A stretch of 58,144 bases of DNA from Desulfobacteraceae bacterium (GTDB lineage: Bacteria; Desulfobacterota; Desulfobacteria; Desulfobacterales; RPRI01). The stretch spans positions 1 through 58,144 of the forward strand of contig JAABQB010000016.1 in NCBI GenBank assembly GCA_011391695.1, read 5' to 3'. The notes under the pieces are model-generated. The model made no database searches and was not told the origin of the DNA. It saw only the letters and a list, made by a program, of their open reading frames with translations. Of the stretch, positions 8,660-17,727 are shown piece by piece (the stretch's first letter is position 1; each line of letters opens with the position of its first letter). The translations under genes were made by a program, and so were the position numbers.

Positions 8660-10084
8660 TCATTCTCTCATTGTTTTTTTGGCTGTGTCAGGTGACTCGA
8701 CCAGATTGAACAGCACGTCAGCCCGTTCCGGATCCAGGCGTCTCAGTTCCCGGACGGCATTCAGGGCGGCCGCCCGTTTTCCGGAGAGGGCGTATGCGCT
8801 CCCGATATTGTACCAGGCTTTGGTATGCTTTGGATTGATGCGAAGGGACTTACGAAAGGCTTCGATGGCTTCATCGTGGAGCAGGACTTCGCTGTAAGCG
8901 ACCCCGAGGTTGTACCAGGCTTCGGCATCTTCCGGGTTGATGCGCAGGGCCTGGGAAAAGGCTTCGATTGCTTCGTTGTAGCTGTTGAGTTCACAACAAG
9001 AGATCCCGAGGTTGAACCAGGCATCGGCATAATTCGGGTTTATACGCAGAGCCTGACGAAAGACCTCGATGGCATCTTCGTGGCGCTTGAGTTCGCCGTA
9101 AGCGACCCCGAGATTGTTCCAGGGATCTGAATACTTCGGATCGATACGCAGAGCCTGACGAAAGGCCTCGATGGCATCTCTATAGCGGTTGAGTTTGCGG
9201 TAAGTGTCGCCGATGTTGTTCCATGCTTCGGCATGCTTTGGATTGATATGCAAAGCCTGACGAAAGGCTTCAATGGCATCATTGTAGCGCTTCAGGTTGC
9301 CGTTAGCGATTCCGAGGTTGTACCGGGCTTCGTCATTTAACGGTTCGCTTTTTGTCCACTTCAGGCTCCAATCAAGCAAAGCCTGCCAGTCCTTCAAATT
9401 TTCAAGTGCAATAGCACGTTTCAACCATTCGGACCGTCCGTGAGCGCCTGCGGCCGTTTTTCGGCCTGGCCTGATTTCGCTTATCCATTCGACTGGCATG
9501 GCAAAATTCAGGTTCTGCCCGCTTTCCACGTAAAGGGTGGTCAAACCTACAAGGCGGCCTTCCCCATCGAATAGCCCGCCGCCGCTCGAACCGGGAGAAA
9601 GAGCTGCCGTGGTCTGAATAAATGGCGGCGGCCCACCCCGGAGCAGTGTGACAATGCCTTCGGAAAGGGAAAGTTCCAGGCCCTGCGGCGCTCCAACAGC
9701 ATAAACCGGAACCCCCACCTTGAGGTATGCCGCCTTGCCGAGCTGTACCGGTTTTCCTGTAATACCCCTGGCATCCAAGATACAGATGTTTTTGTCCTGA
9801 TCTTCCGCATAGAGGATAGCTGCAACAATCTGTTTTCCCCGGCACACCTTGAAGGAATCGCCCCCTTTCACAACGTGGCCGCTGGTAGCGATCTTGCCGG
9901 GTGAAATTATTACCCCGCTCCCCTGGATTTTCATCCTGCCATCACCGTCAAAGATTTTCACAACAACAATCGCATCTTTCACCTTATCAAAAATCTGGTC
10001 GGGTTTAAGCGCATGGACCTTTACCGGTATGGTTGCGAGAAAGAACAGAGCGACGATCAGCTTCAAAACTGATGGCAAATTCAT
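8660..10084 (-). CDS. Exported trypsin-like serine protease fused to TPR repeats
   Basis: A signal peptide (about 1-25) leads into an HtrA/DegP-like protease domain with the triad H70 (ATSGHVV), D97 (DQDKNI) and S167 (SPGSSGGG). Instead of PDZ domains, about six TPR units fill residues 235-465, with the repeated pattern AEAWNNIGDTY then DAIEAFRQALRINP. The protease may cut substrates captured by the TPR array in the periplasm. The TPR units are very alike at DNA level, suggesting recent internal duplication. The stretch 8443-8659 on its 3' side has no gene. Confidence 0.82.
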   Translation of the reverse strand: MNLPSVLKLIVALFFLATIPVKVHALKPDQIFDKVKDAIVVVKIFDGDGRMKIQGSGVIISPGKIATSGHVVKGGDSFKVCRGKQIVAAILYAEDQDKNICILDARGITGKPVQLGKAAYLKVGVPVYAVGAPQGLELSLSEGIVTLLRGGPPPFIQTTAALSPGSSGGGLFDGEGRLVGLTTLYVESGQNLNFAMPVEWISEIRPGRKTAAGAHGRSEWLKRAIALENLKDWQALLDWSLKWTKSEPLNDEARYNLGIANGNLKRYNDAIEAFRQALHINPKHAEAWNNIGDTYRKLNRYRDAIEAFRQALRIDPKYSDPWNNLGVAYGELKRHEDAIEVFRQALRINPNYADAWFNLGISCCELNSYNEAIEAFSQALRINPEDAEAWYNLGVAYSEVLLHDEAIEAFRKSLRINPKHTKAWYNIGSAYALSGKRAAALNAVRELRRLDPERADVLFNLVESPDTAKKTMRE

Positions 10085-10095
10085 AATTGTCCCCT

Positions 10096-10623
10096 TTACA
10101 TCACTTTCGATCTACAGCCATATTTTACCCACTCCTGTCTCAAGGCAAAAGCCTTTGGACCGATTGCCCGCTGAACCGAAAGAATTCCATCCAGATGGTC
10201 AATTTCATGTTGAAGCAGTTCGGACAAGTCACCCATGGCATTGATAGATGTTTTTTCTCCCGATGAATTAAAAAATTCAACTCCGATTTCTTTGAATCTT
10301 TCAACCTTAACCAATAAATCGGGAAAGCTGAAACAATCATCCCATAATTGGACTTTTTCCCGGCTGTGCCTCACAATCATGGGATTAATAAGCGGTCCTG
10401 AGAGTTTTTCAGCCTGATAATCAACATAGATTATTCTTTTCAGTATTCCAATCTGAGGTGCCGCAATACCCCGTCCAAACCCGCTCCTTTTTTTAAAATC
10501 CAACAGAGTGTCCTTTAAATCCTGAATGGTTTCAGAAGTTTTTGTTGAATTAAAATCCTCAACTTCTTCACATTTTTCAAAAAGTATAGGATTCCCGAGT
10601 TTTAGAATATCTCTTACTGCCAA
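10096..10623 (-). CDS. Peptide deformylase family protein with altered motif 2
   Basis: The 175-residue protein carries deformylase motif 1 as GRGIAAPQIG and motif 3 as QHEIDHLDG, so two metal-binding histidines and the catalytic glutamate are present. Motif 2, normally EGCLS, reads DDCFS: the metal-ligand cysteine is kept but the glutamate and leucine differ. Deformylases remove the N-formyl group from new proteins in the cytosol. The changed motif suggests a secondary deformylase-like enzyme rather than the housekeeping Def. The start is TTG, supported by AGGAGG 7 bases upstream. It lies 11 bases before the protease gene. Confidence 0.78.
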   Translation of the reverse strand: MAVRDILKLGNPILFEKCEEVEDFNSTKTSETIQDLKDTLLDFKKRSGFGRGIAAPQIGILKRIIYVDYQAEKLSGPLINPMIVRHSREKVQLWDDCFSFPDLLVKVERFKEIGVEFFNSSGEKTSINAMGDLSELLQHEIDHLDGILSVQRAIGPKAFALRQEWVKYGCRSKVM

Positions 10624-10719
10624 GTCAAACCTCCTGTTTGGTTTACATCCGGAAACTGCTCTTTTGAGCTATACTAACTGTTTTGATAAACTCTTTAATG
10701 ATAGACACTGTTCAACATA

Positions 10720-11892
10720 TTACACTATACCGTTTTCACTCAGTTTCCGGTTTTCAAGTATCCGTTCCGGATTAAACACCGATAAATCGAGGGCGTGGGC
10801 TTGCCTTGTAATCAATTCGGAGATGTAACGCCCCACTGCCGGTGCCTGCTGAAGTCCGTGCCCGGAAAAACCGTTGGCCAGAAACAGTCCTTCAAGTTCC
10901 GGCCATTCCCCGAGAATGGCATTCTCGTCAAGGGTGTTCATTGCGTAGAGGCCGCCCCATCCCCGGATCAATCGCAGAGATTCAAAATCAGGAACAAATT
11001 CTGCCAGTTCCGGCCATAAAATCTCGTAGAACCTTTTATCATCCCATGAAAAGGAAAAACCCACGGGGTCCTCACTCATGGACTTTCCCAAAAGGATTAA
11101 ACCGCCGGTTTCTGTGCGGAAATACATCCCGGAAGGCAAAACAGTCAATGGCAGGGGCCCGTTCGGCTTGACCTTTGTGTCAAGCACAAACACCTGGCGT
11201 TTTACCGGCTCAACCGGCAGGATGACTCCGACAGTCCTGGCAATCCCGGCACACCAGGCGCCTGCGCAATTAACGACTTTATTAGCGCCGATATCTTCTC
11301 CTGTTTTAAGGCTTACACCAGTAATACGCCTGCCGGTTTTCTTGATTTCAGATACTTCGGCATGGATAAATTCTGCACCCATGGAAATAGCTTTGGCGCG
11401 GTATCCCATAAGGACTCCGTATGCATCGAAATGACCGTCTTTGGGGCCAAATGTGGCTCCCAGATATCCTTCGGGATTGTAGAGAGGAAATCGTTTGCGT
11501 ACCTGTTCGGGTGTCCACCATTCTATATTGCAACCCATATCCTGCTGCATTTTGAATGCGTTCTCTGCCGGAATCCGGCCTTCCTCATTCACCATAAAGA
11601 GGTTGCCCTCCCGGCGGTAACCAATCGAAGGCCTGCGGTCATTGACTGTCATTTCCTGTTCGAAATTTTCAAGAACTTCAAACGCATATTGGGATATCTG
11701 AACATTGGACCGCAAGCTGAACTGAATCCGGGCGTTGGAACAGGACAGGGTGGTTGATGCGTGACTGTAGGATGGATCCATTTCAATTACGGCTGTCTTA
11801 AGATCCGGTGCAGTCCGCTTCAGGTAGTAAGCTGTAGCGCTGCCCATAATGCCACCGCCTACAATAACAACATCATATATTCTGTTTTTCAT
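10720..11892 (-). CDS. FAD-dependent oxidoreductase of the D-amino-acid oxidase family
   Basis: The 390-residue protein starts with the FAD-binding motif VVIVGGGIMGSATAYYL (9-25) and ends with the DAO-family signature NGFSGHGLQQAPAVGRYISE. The overall pattern resembles sarcosine oxidase beta subunit / glycine oxidase-type enzymes, which oxidise N-methyl or amino acids. In anaerobes such proteins usually pass electrons to a carrier rather than oxygen. AGGAG lies 5 bases before the ATG. No partner subunits are adjacent, so the substrate remains open. Confidence 0.82.
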   Translation of the reverse strand: MKNRIYDVVIVGGGIMGSATAYYLKRTAPDLKTAVIEMDPSYSHASTTLSCSNARIQFSLRSNVQISQYAFEVLENFEQEMTVNDRRPSIGYRREGNLFMVNEEGRIPAENAFKMQQDMGCNIEWWTPEQVRKRFPLYNPEGYLGATFGPKDGHFDAYGVLMGYRAKAISMGAEFIHAEVSEIKKTGRRITGVSLKTGEDIGANKVVNCAGAWCAGIARTVGVILPVEPVKRQVFVLDTKVKPNGPLPLTVLPSGMYFRTETGGLILLGKSMSEDPVGFSFSWDDKRFYEILWPELAEFVPDFESLRLIRGWGGLYAMNTLDENAILGEWPELEGLFLANGFSGHGLQQAPAVGRYISELITRQAHALDLSVFNPERILENRKLSENGIV

Positions 11893-12053
11893 GTGATCTC
11901 CTGATCAACGGTAATAGTTTTTATCAGATTTATAATAAATGTGCCGCTATCTCAATGTAAATATTTCCAAATATAATTTCTCTTGCTGAAGATCATTATT
12001 ATATGAGATAATAATAGCATAACAACTTCAACTATTAATAATAGGAGGCAAAA

Positions 12054-12557
12054 ATGCGAAAAATTATTTATGGTCTGTTAGGACTGATCGCAGTTACCGG
12101 GGTTACGTTAACATCCGGATGGGTTCAGGAGGCAACAGCAGGTCCTCATGTTAGTATCAATATTCCACTTCCTCCTCCCCCTCCTTTTTTGTTTCCAAGC
12201 CCTCCGAAAGTGATTGTAGTCCCACGTTCCGAGGTTGTTATAGCTCCCCACCCGGAGGTGGATGTATTTTTCTATGGTGATTTCTGGTGGTCTCCCCGCG
12301 GAAATCACTGGTACCGTTCGAGGAATTACAACGGGCCGTGGCATATTGTGAGTCAGCGTTATGTTCCGTCTCATGTACGCGGTGTTCCAAAGGATTATCG
12401 CACAGTTTATGAGAGAGAGCCCCGTTATCCTTACGAAAATCACGATCGTTGGATGAAACAAAAGAATCAGGAGAGAAGGGAACGGAAGGTTTGGAGGGAA
12501 CAAAGGAGAGAAAACAGGCATGACCGAGGACGCGGACGAGGCAGAAATAATGATTAG
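12054..12557 (+). CDS. Small exported proline-rich protein of unknown function
   Basis: A signal peptide (about 1-30) is followed by a proline-rich stretch (INIPLPPPPPFLFPSPP), an aromatic core (DVFFYGDFWWSPRGNHWYR, then YNGPWHIVSQRYVP) and a highly basic C-terminus ending RGRGRGRNND. The aromatic core resembles the YXWXX(Y/R)-type repeats of small envelope proteins in proteobacteria. The function is not known. AGGAGG 4 bases before the ATG gives a strong start. It is divergent from the FAD oxidoreductase; the 161 bases between hold both promoters but no clear boxes. Confidence 0.7.
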   Translation: MRKIIYGLLGLIAVTGVTLTSGWVQEATAGPHVSINIPLPPPPPFLFPSPPKVIVVPRSEVVIAPHPEVDVFFYGDFWWSPRGNHWYRSRNYNGPWHIVSQRYVPSHVRGVPKDYRTVYEREPRYPYENHDRWMKQKNQERRERKVWREQRRENRHDRGRGRGRNND

Positions 12558-12583
12558 GCTTGTACCTGGTATAAATTTAACTG

Positions 12584-13726
12584 CTACCTGCAGAACCCTC
12601 TTTCATCAAGGTACTTTTTAGATTTGCATAATCCCAGTTTGCATGCCTTGCGCGCATTTTCACACAAGCGATCGATTTCATTCAGATCGATATTTGCGCT
12701 TCCCTGGCCGAAATTTTTCCTTGCATAATTCGGGTCGAGCAGGAGCGCCTGCTTGAGATCGTCAAGGCAGTCCTGATATTGCCAGATGTTTTTGTAGGCT
12801 GCGGCACGGTTCAGGAAAGAATCAACACGTTGTGGCTTTAAACTGATAACCCGGTTAAAATCTTGAATCGCTTTTTGATATTGCCTGAGTTCAAAGAGCA
12901 CTACGCCACGGTTGTTATAGGCGTCGGCATAATCGGCATCAAGTTTCAATGCCTGATTAAACTCTTCGATTGCAAGCTGACGGTTTCCCAGATTGTGATA
13001 TGCAACGCCGCGGTTGTTGAATGAAACAGGATTCTTTGAATCGAGCCGGATGGATTCATTCAGATATTCAATCGCTTTATCGGGGTCCTTGTATTTGCCT
13101 TTCTCCCATAATGAAATGGCTTTCTGGTTCCATTCACCGGCAGGAATGGCCCGGATAACTTCATCATATTCTTTTCTAAACTGATTCCTTTCATCTTGCT
13201 TGCCCTTCTCCGGCAGTTTTGCAAGCTCCCTGTTCATGCTTTCCAGTTTTTTAATTTTATCCAGCAGTTCATTTTCACGGTCTTTAAGCTCGATATATTT
13301 TTCCATAAGAGCCCCGTCTTCGTGAATCTGTCTGATCCTTTTATTCATTACACTCGTATCGACATTAATTTTCATCTCAAGAATTATTCCAAATCCTTCG
13401 TCAGTTGCGAAATTTTTCTGTGACAAAACGTCTACGGAGAGAATTCCGGATGCAAGTGCAATGGTTTGATCTTTCGTCAGAATGAAGTTTTCAACCACGC
13501 TCATAGTTTCCAGATAGGTGCCAGCTTTTTCAAGCACTTCGGTCTTTCCCTTGGCAACTGCCGCAATCTTTGCGTCATCCGGGGACTGGTTTCCGGCAAA
13601 TGGCTGAGTTACCGAGTAAGAAAAAGTTTTTATTTCCTTGGTTGTGCCGGAAGAATCATCTGAATGGGCAATATAAGAATGAAGCAGGAGTGTTGAAATT
13701 AAAACTATTTTTAAAAAGACTTTCAT
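12584..13726 (-). CDS. Exported TPR protein with N-terminal LPP20/FlgT-like domain
   Basis: A signal peptide (about 1-22) precedes a domain with the pattern AAVAKGKTEVLEKAGTYLET (about 55-130) seen in LPP20/FlgT-type envelope proteins. A coiled coil (about 140-185) and four TPR units (about 205-345; SFNNRGVAYHNLGN, AYNNRGVVLFELRQ) follow. The C-terminus is cysteine-rich, with four cysteines in the last 30 residues. It is the last gene of the minus-strand cluster, 23 bases after the sensor-MFS fusion, so a role as its periplasmic partner is plausible but unproven. Confidence 0.72.
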   Translation of the reverse strand: MKVFLKIVLISTLLLHSYIAHSDDSSGTTKEIKTFSYSVTQPFAGNQSPDDAKIAAVAKGKTEVLEKAGTYLETMSVVENFILTKDQTIALASGILSVDVLSQKNFATDEGFGIILEMKINVDTSVMNKRIRQIHEDGALMEKYIELKDRENELLDKIKKLESMNRELAKLPEKGKQDERNQFRKEYDEVIRAIPAGEWNQKAISLWEKGKYKDPDKAIEYLNESIRLDSKNPVSFNNRGVAYHNLGNRQLAIEEFNQALKLDADYADAYNNRGVVLFELRQYQKAIQDFNRVISLKPQRVDSFLNRAAAYKNIWQYQDCLDDLKQALLLDPNYARKNFGQGSANIDLNEIDRLCENARKACKLGLCKSKKYLDERGFCR

Positions 13727-13749
13727 ATAACATCCTCTCCGTTTTTATA

Positions 13750-15858
13750 TCAGGTCTTTAAGTTAACGACTGCTGCAACAGCTTCTTCACGGTAAATAAC
13801 CTGAAAAATAATGCTCGACAGAACAGTAAATACCCCGATCAGCGCCAGACTTTTAGAATATCCGAATATTGAGGACATAAGACCGAGAAGAATGGGAGCG
13901 ATTACATTCCCCAAACGCTCCATCTGCCTGTAGACACCGAGCCCCGTACCAACGCCGATTTCTTTAACAGCATTCATCTGGGAAGCCATTTTTGCCTGGT
14001 TTGAGACAGAAATAGTGTGCGACATCCCCAGCATTATGATTCCGATCGCTACCATCCACGTGTTTGTGAAAAAGAAAAAAGGTATAAGCGAGAGGCCGGA
14101 TAGCACCCCACCCCAGAATATAAAAGGTTTTGCCGTAAAATACCTGTCTGACCATTTCGAAACCGTCTGGCTGAAAAGGATCATCATGAGGCTGTATCCC
14201 ATGATATAGCGGCCTATATCAGATTGGCCTGAGCCGAGGCTTTTCAGAAACAGGGGCGCAAGGTAGTAAACAAAACCTATCAGGCAAATTTTATTGGGAA
14301 TAGACTGGCAGAGGGTAAGAGCGGCAAAGTTCCGGTTTGAAAGAAGCTTTATAAAATCCCCGGGTAGGGGTAAAAGGGAGATAAATTGCTGAAAAATTTT
14401 ACCTGAGCCGGACTTTTTCCCTGTCTGAAAATCGGAACCGGGTTGTTCGGTCATAAAGAAGTAAATAAAAAAGACTGAAATAATTGTAATTGCCGCTCCT
14501 GAATAGAACAGGAACCTGAACCCGATCCGTTCAGCCACCATACCTCCAATGGCAGCCCCGCAAAGAGTTCCCCCGTAAAAGGCCGAAAGGAAAATTGCCA
14601 TTCCTTCAGCACGGTTGGAGATGGAGGTGGTTGAAACGATATAACTCTGTGCCGCAATAAATACGATGCCAAAGCCGGTTCCGGCAATGGAACGGTAAAT
14701 GATGAGGAGCGGAATATCGCTTGCAGTGCCGGTTAAAACGAGCCCTGTTGCGGTGACCGCGGCTCCTATGGCAAAGGCTTTCCTGTGGCCGAGAGTATCT
14801 GCGAGGGCTCCTCCTACAGGAAAGCTGAGAGCAGTGAACAGCATAAATGCCGAGATGGGGAGACCGATGATCACTTCTTTGCTGAGGCCCCAGAGGGGAC
14901 GGTAGATTTCCCCGGCATAGAGGGGTAGAAAGGATATGCTGAGGGCTTCGGCAAATACAAACAAAAATACAGCAGGACGGATTAATACCGGTGAACCGAT
15001 AATAACAGGGCGAGGTTGCTCATTCCTTTCGGAAGTGAAGCGGCTGATTATGGATTGTATTCCTCTTACCGGCTCATCGATAGACCGGTCATGCAACTTA
15101 TGATATTTCAGTGCCCTGGTGAATGAAAGAAAAAGATCGTTGAATCTCAGCCACTCCACCCTGAAAAGATACCTGTGCCGGTCAAACTGATCAAGGGCAT
15201 GATCAAGAAAATCGATACCGGTCCTCCTGATGGAAAGTCCTGTCTGTTCAGGGTTTTTGGCCAGGCTGATATCGGCGGCAGCCCTTTTGAGTGGAATTTC
15301 AATCGTGAAGGCAACGATAAAAAAGAGAAAGTCGATTGTGGCAAGAATGGAGATCAATATTATTGTGGCTGTGTCAAGAATTATTGATCTCACCTGCTTT
15401 GATATCTGCTTTTGATCAATACCTGTTATGAGTTTTCCCTCAATATTGCCGCCGGTTGTCTGAATCGGAAAATTGAGGCTGAACTTGCTGATCTTCCTCC
15501 CAGCCTCAACGGCATCATCGCCTGAACTGAATTTTTCACGGTCGGAGTAATAAAGGCAATTCCCCGAATTATCGTAAATGGCAAGAAACGATAAACTCGG
15601 GGCATCTGAAAGGATTTCATTAAAAAGAGGTTCCAATCCCACGAGCCTGTTTATCGGAATCCCCTTTTCCAGAATGTTTGTCAGATTATCTCTGATTCTG
15701 ATTCCGGCCGCATTAAGGTTGGATCTTACTATATCAACATAACTTTCCTCAAATGAACGCACATCAATATATAAATAAGCAAGCTGTGAGATAACCATAA
15801 AGCTGAGAACGATGAGCAGGATTTTTCTGGTCAGGCTGACCGGCGGCTTATTTAGCAT
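13750..15858 (-). CDS. Membrane sensor domain fused to a major facilitator transporter
   Basis: The first 200 residues look like a receptor: a membrane helix (about 13-33), a periplasmic Cache-like region (about 35-155; FLAIYDNSGNCLYYSD is typical), and a second helix (about 160-185) followed by a HAMP-like linker. From about residue 295 a full 12-helix MFS transporter follows, with the loop 2-3 motif GGALADTLGHRKAF and PVGG before it. The transported substrate is unknown. I place the start at the ATG at 15856-15858, because GAGGA lies 9 bases upstream; an ATG 9 bases earlier is possible. It overlaps the preceding sensor gene and shares its layout. Confidence 0.75.
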   Translation of the reverse strand: MLNKPPVSLTRKILLIVLSFMVISQLAYLYIDVRSFEESYVDIVRSNLNAAGIRIRDNLTNILEKGIPINRLVGLEPLFNEILSDAPSLSFLAIYDNSGNCLYYSDREKFSSGDDAVEAGRKISKFSLNFPIQTTGGNIEGKLITGIDQKQISKQVRSIILDTATIILISILATIDFLFFIVAFTIEIPLKRAAADISLAKNPEQTGLSIRRTGIDFLDHALDQFDRHRYLFRVEWLRFNDLFLSFTRALKYHKLHDRSIDEPVRGIQSIISRFTSERNEQPRPVIIGSPVLIRPAVFLFVFAEALSISFLPLYAGEIYRPLWGLSKEVIIGLPISAFMLFTALSFPVGGALADTLGHRKAFAIGAAVTATGLVLTGTASDIPLLIIYRSIAGTGFGIVFIAAQSYIVSTTSISNRAEGMAIFLSAFYGGTLCGAAIGGMVAERIGFRFLFYSGAAITIISVFFIYFFMTEQPGSDFQTGKKSGSGKIFQQFISLLPLPGDFIKLLSNRNFAALTLCQSIPNKICLIGFVYYLAPLFLKSLGSGQSDIGRYIMGYSLMMILFSQTVSKWSDRYFTAKPFIFWGGVLSGLSLIPFFFFTNTWMVAIGIIMLGMSHTISVSNQAKMASQMNAVKEIGVGTGLGVYRQMERLGNVIAPILLGLMSSIFGYSKSLALIGVFTVLSSIIFQVIYREEAVAAVVNLKT

Positions 15859-16774
15859 CAATAACATTCCTCATGAACCGGATTTCATCCGCGGCATACT
15901 CGCTACCGGCAAGAAGGTTTTCCAATCGGCACAGGTTCATGTCCAGGTCTTTCCTCGACTCCCGTATATATTCAAGCCCTTCGGAAATCTGTTTGTGAAT
16001 TTCTTCCACTTCGGGAGGAATGACGGCTGAACCGATCTTTGCTGAAGAAGGATTTTCAAATACCTCTTTCGTGGCCTTTCCAATCAACCGGCTCGCAGGT
16101 TTTATGAAAAAAAACTCTATCAGCAAACCGACAAAGAGAGCACTGATCAGTATGGAAAAAATTAGTTTATTACGAAACGTTCTTACAAGCGCTGCTTTTT
16201 TATCATTAACAACCGACTTGCTGAAAGCAATTACTAAAATACCTTTGTTTCCTCCAAACGGAGGCATAATCGGAATCATGAGATAGTATTTGCCCTCATC
16301 TTCACGGATAACGGTGCTTTTTGCGTTCCAGTCAAACAACCTGCGTACGGGCAATGTTTTATTTGCATTGAATGAGTGGCTTATAATTTTTACGTCATTG
16401 GCATCATTCACGGTTGAGCCGCTCGCTACAATGAATTCCGCCTTGCCCGAGAAAAAGATATTGTTGCCTTCCTCGTCAGCAAGGAATATCTCTGAAATAT
16501 CCTCAGATTGATCATAAAGCGGCTTAACAAGGTTTTCCATCCCAACAAAGCCGTCAAGACGCTTGCCAAATTTAAGAGCGGTTTCAATTTTATGTTTTAA
16601 GTCCTTGCCCAGAATTTCATATTTTGATGTGAGGGCTTTTAAATATATTTTTTCAAAAGATAAAACACTGAGAAACATGCCAAGCGAGTAGGACAGAGAT
16701 AAAATTCCCACAACAATCAATATTATTTTGCCGCGAAAGCCGATAATTTTTTTCAGGGATTTTTTCGACTGCAT
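15848..16774 (-). CDS. Two-helix membrane sensor-like protein
   Basis: The 308-residue protein has a membrane helix (about 14-34), a periplasmic Cache-like region of some 140 residues (EIFLADEEGNNIFFSGKAEF) and a second helix (about 185-205) followed by a HAMP-like segment and a helical tail ending near 300. No kinase, methyl-accepting or cyclase output domain is present. Its architecture repeats the front part of the adjacent transporter fusion, so the two may have arisen by duplication and may heterodimerise. The gene ends inside the start of the next one. Confidence 0.65.
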   Translation of the reverse strand: MQSKKSLKKIIGFRGKIILIVVGILSLSYSLGMFLSVLSFEKIYLKALTSKYEILGKDLKHKIETALKFGKRLDGFVGMENLVKPLYDQSEDISEIFLADEEGNNIFFSGKAEFIVASGSTVNDANDVKIISHSFNANKTLPVRRLFDWNAKSTVIREDEGKYYLMIPIMPPFGGNKGILVIAFSKSVVNDKKAALVRTFRNKLIFSILISALFVGLLIEFFFIKPASRLIGKATKEVFENPSSAKIGSAVIPPEVEEIHKQISEGLEYIRESRKDLDMNLCRLENLLAGSEYAADEIRFMRNVIDAK

Positions 16775-16784
16775 AATTTACAGA

Positions 16785-17603
16785 TTATCCGGCATTTAAT
16801 GGTTCTGTTTGTCTTGAAAAAGCGAGAAGCATATTTTCGTAACAAGGCAGGCGCACATCTTCCTTTCTGACATTCAGATCTGTGCCGTACCAACCGTTGC
16901 TTAACATTTCATGCTGTTTGATGAAGTTCGTGAGTACAACAGACTGAGAGGAGCCTGACTCGAAACTCATGGGAGAATGCAGATTCTGGTGAACAATGTA
17001 TCGGAGTTTCCCTCCGTATTTTTTCGTGAGCTTTTTAATGATGAAGCCGCATTCAAGAAGAATTTTTATGTTCCAGTAGTTGTAAGGAGAGACTGTGGCG
17101 CAAACATGATCGTGTATTCCGAGATCTTTGATTATCCTGATGGCATGCCGGTTCATTGTTGCGGCAATGGAGTTGCCGCGACAAGAAGGATGCACGCACA
17201 CCATTTGCAGATTAGCCACCTTGTTCAGAATCCGGGATGGAAAATCGAGATCAATCCCGAGATTCCATTCCGTATCATTTATGTCGGGGAAATAGACATT
17301 CCGGAAAGCAAGGAGGTCTTTGCCGGAAAGAACGCCAAGCACAAAACCTTTCCTGCCAAGATGCTCCTCCATGAAATCGGCCGGAAAGGGCTGAAGCGTT
17401 TCCTTGCGGAGGAGGTTTTCGATTATGAGTTGCTGCAATTCCATTATTTGCGGCAGATAACTTGAGTCGAGAATCCTTATTTCATATTGAACTTCGATCA
17501 AACCTGAATCCTTGTTCTTTTGCAATATAACGCCGGATTGAACAGGTTTATCCGTTGAAAAACTTTTATCTCTGCTAAACGGCATGTTGGATTTTCCCAT
17601 CAT
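16785..17603 (-). CDS. GNAT family N-acetyltransferase
   Basis: In this 272-residue protein the acetyl-CoA-binding motif A reads LQMVCVHPSCRGNSIAATM (about 133-151), with the R-G-x-(S/G)-x-A core of GNAT enzymes. Motif B-like YNYWNIKILLECGFIIKKL follows. An N-terminal extension of about 40 residues and a C-terminal 60-residue tail have no recognised domain. The acceptor is unknown. It lies 10 bases upstream of the membrane sensor gene, which suggests modification of a partner or solute in the same system. Its ribosome-binding region abuts a palindromic element (17610-17678). Confidence 0.75.
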   Translation of the reverse strand: MMGKSNMPFSRDKSFSTDKPVQSGVILQKNKDSGLIEVQYEIRILDSSYLPQIMELQQLIIENLLRKETLQPFPADFMEEHLGRKGFVLGVLSGKDLLAFRNVYFPDINDTEWNLGIDLDFPSRILNKVANLQMVCVHPSCRGNSIAATMNRHAIRIIKDLGIHDHVCATVSPYNYWNIKILLECGFIIKKLTKKYGGKLRYIVHQNLHSPMSFESGSSQSVVLTNFIKQHEMLSNGWYGTDLNVRKEDVRLPCYENMLLAFSRQTEPLNAG

Positions 17604-17609
17604 AAAGTC

Positions 17610-17678
17610 GTCACTCCCGTGAAAACGGGAGTCCAGAACAGTTTGAATTTACTGGGTTCCCGCTTTCGCGGGAATGAC
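17610..17678. repeat. 69-base palindromic repeat element
   Basis: Two hairpins, ACTCCCGT-GAAA-ACGGGAGT and TTCCCGC-TTTC-GCGGGAA, lie inside larger inverted ends (GTCA.TCCCG...TCCAG against CTGG...CGGGAATGAC). This form, with its GTCAT/CTCCCG ends, is that of REP-like or miniature inverted-repeat elements. It separates the binding-protein gene from the GNAT gene. Confidence 0.65.
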
Positions 17679-17727
17679 ATAAAAGCGCAAATTCGTACTT
17701 TTTGCGAGCCCATCATTATTGTGCAAT

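Noticed and set aside
9402-9845. Second minus-strand frame (147 residues) inside the protease-TPR gene
   Set aside because: It is an out-of-frame shadow of the protease domain without its own start signal.
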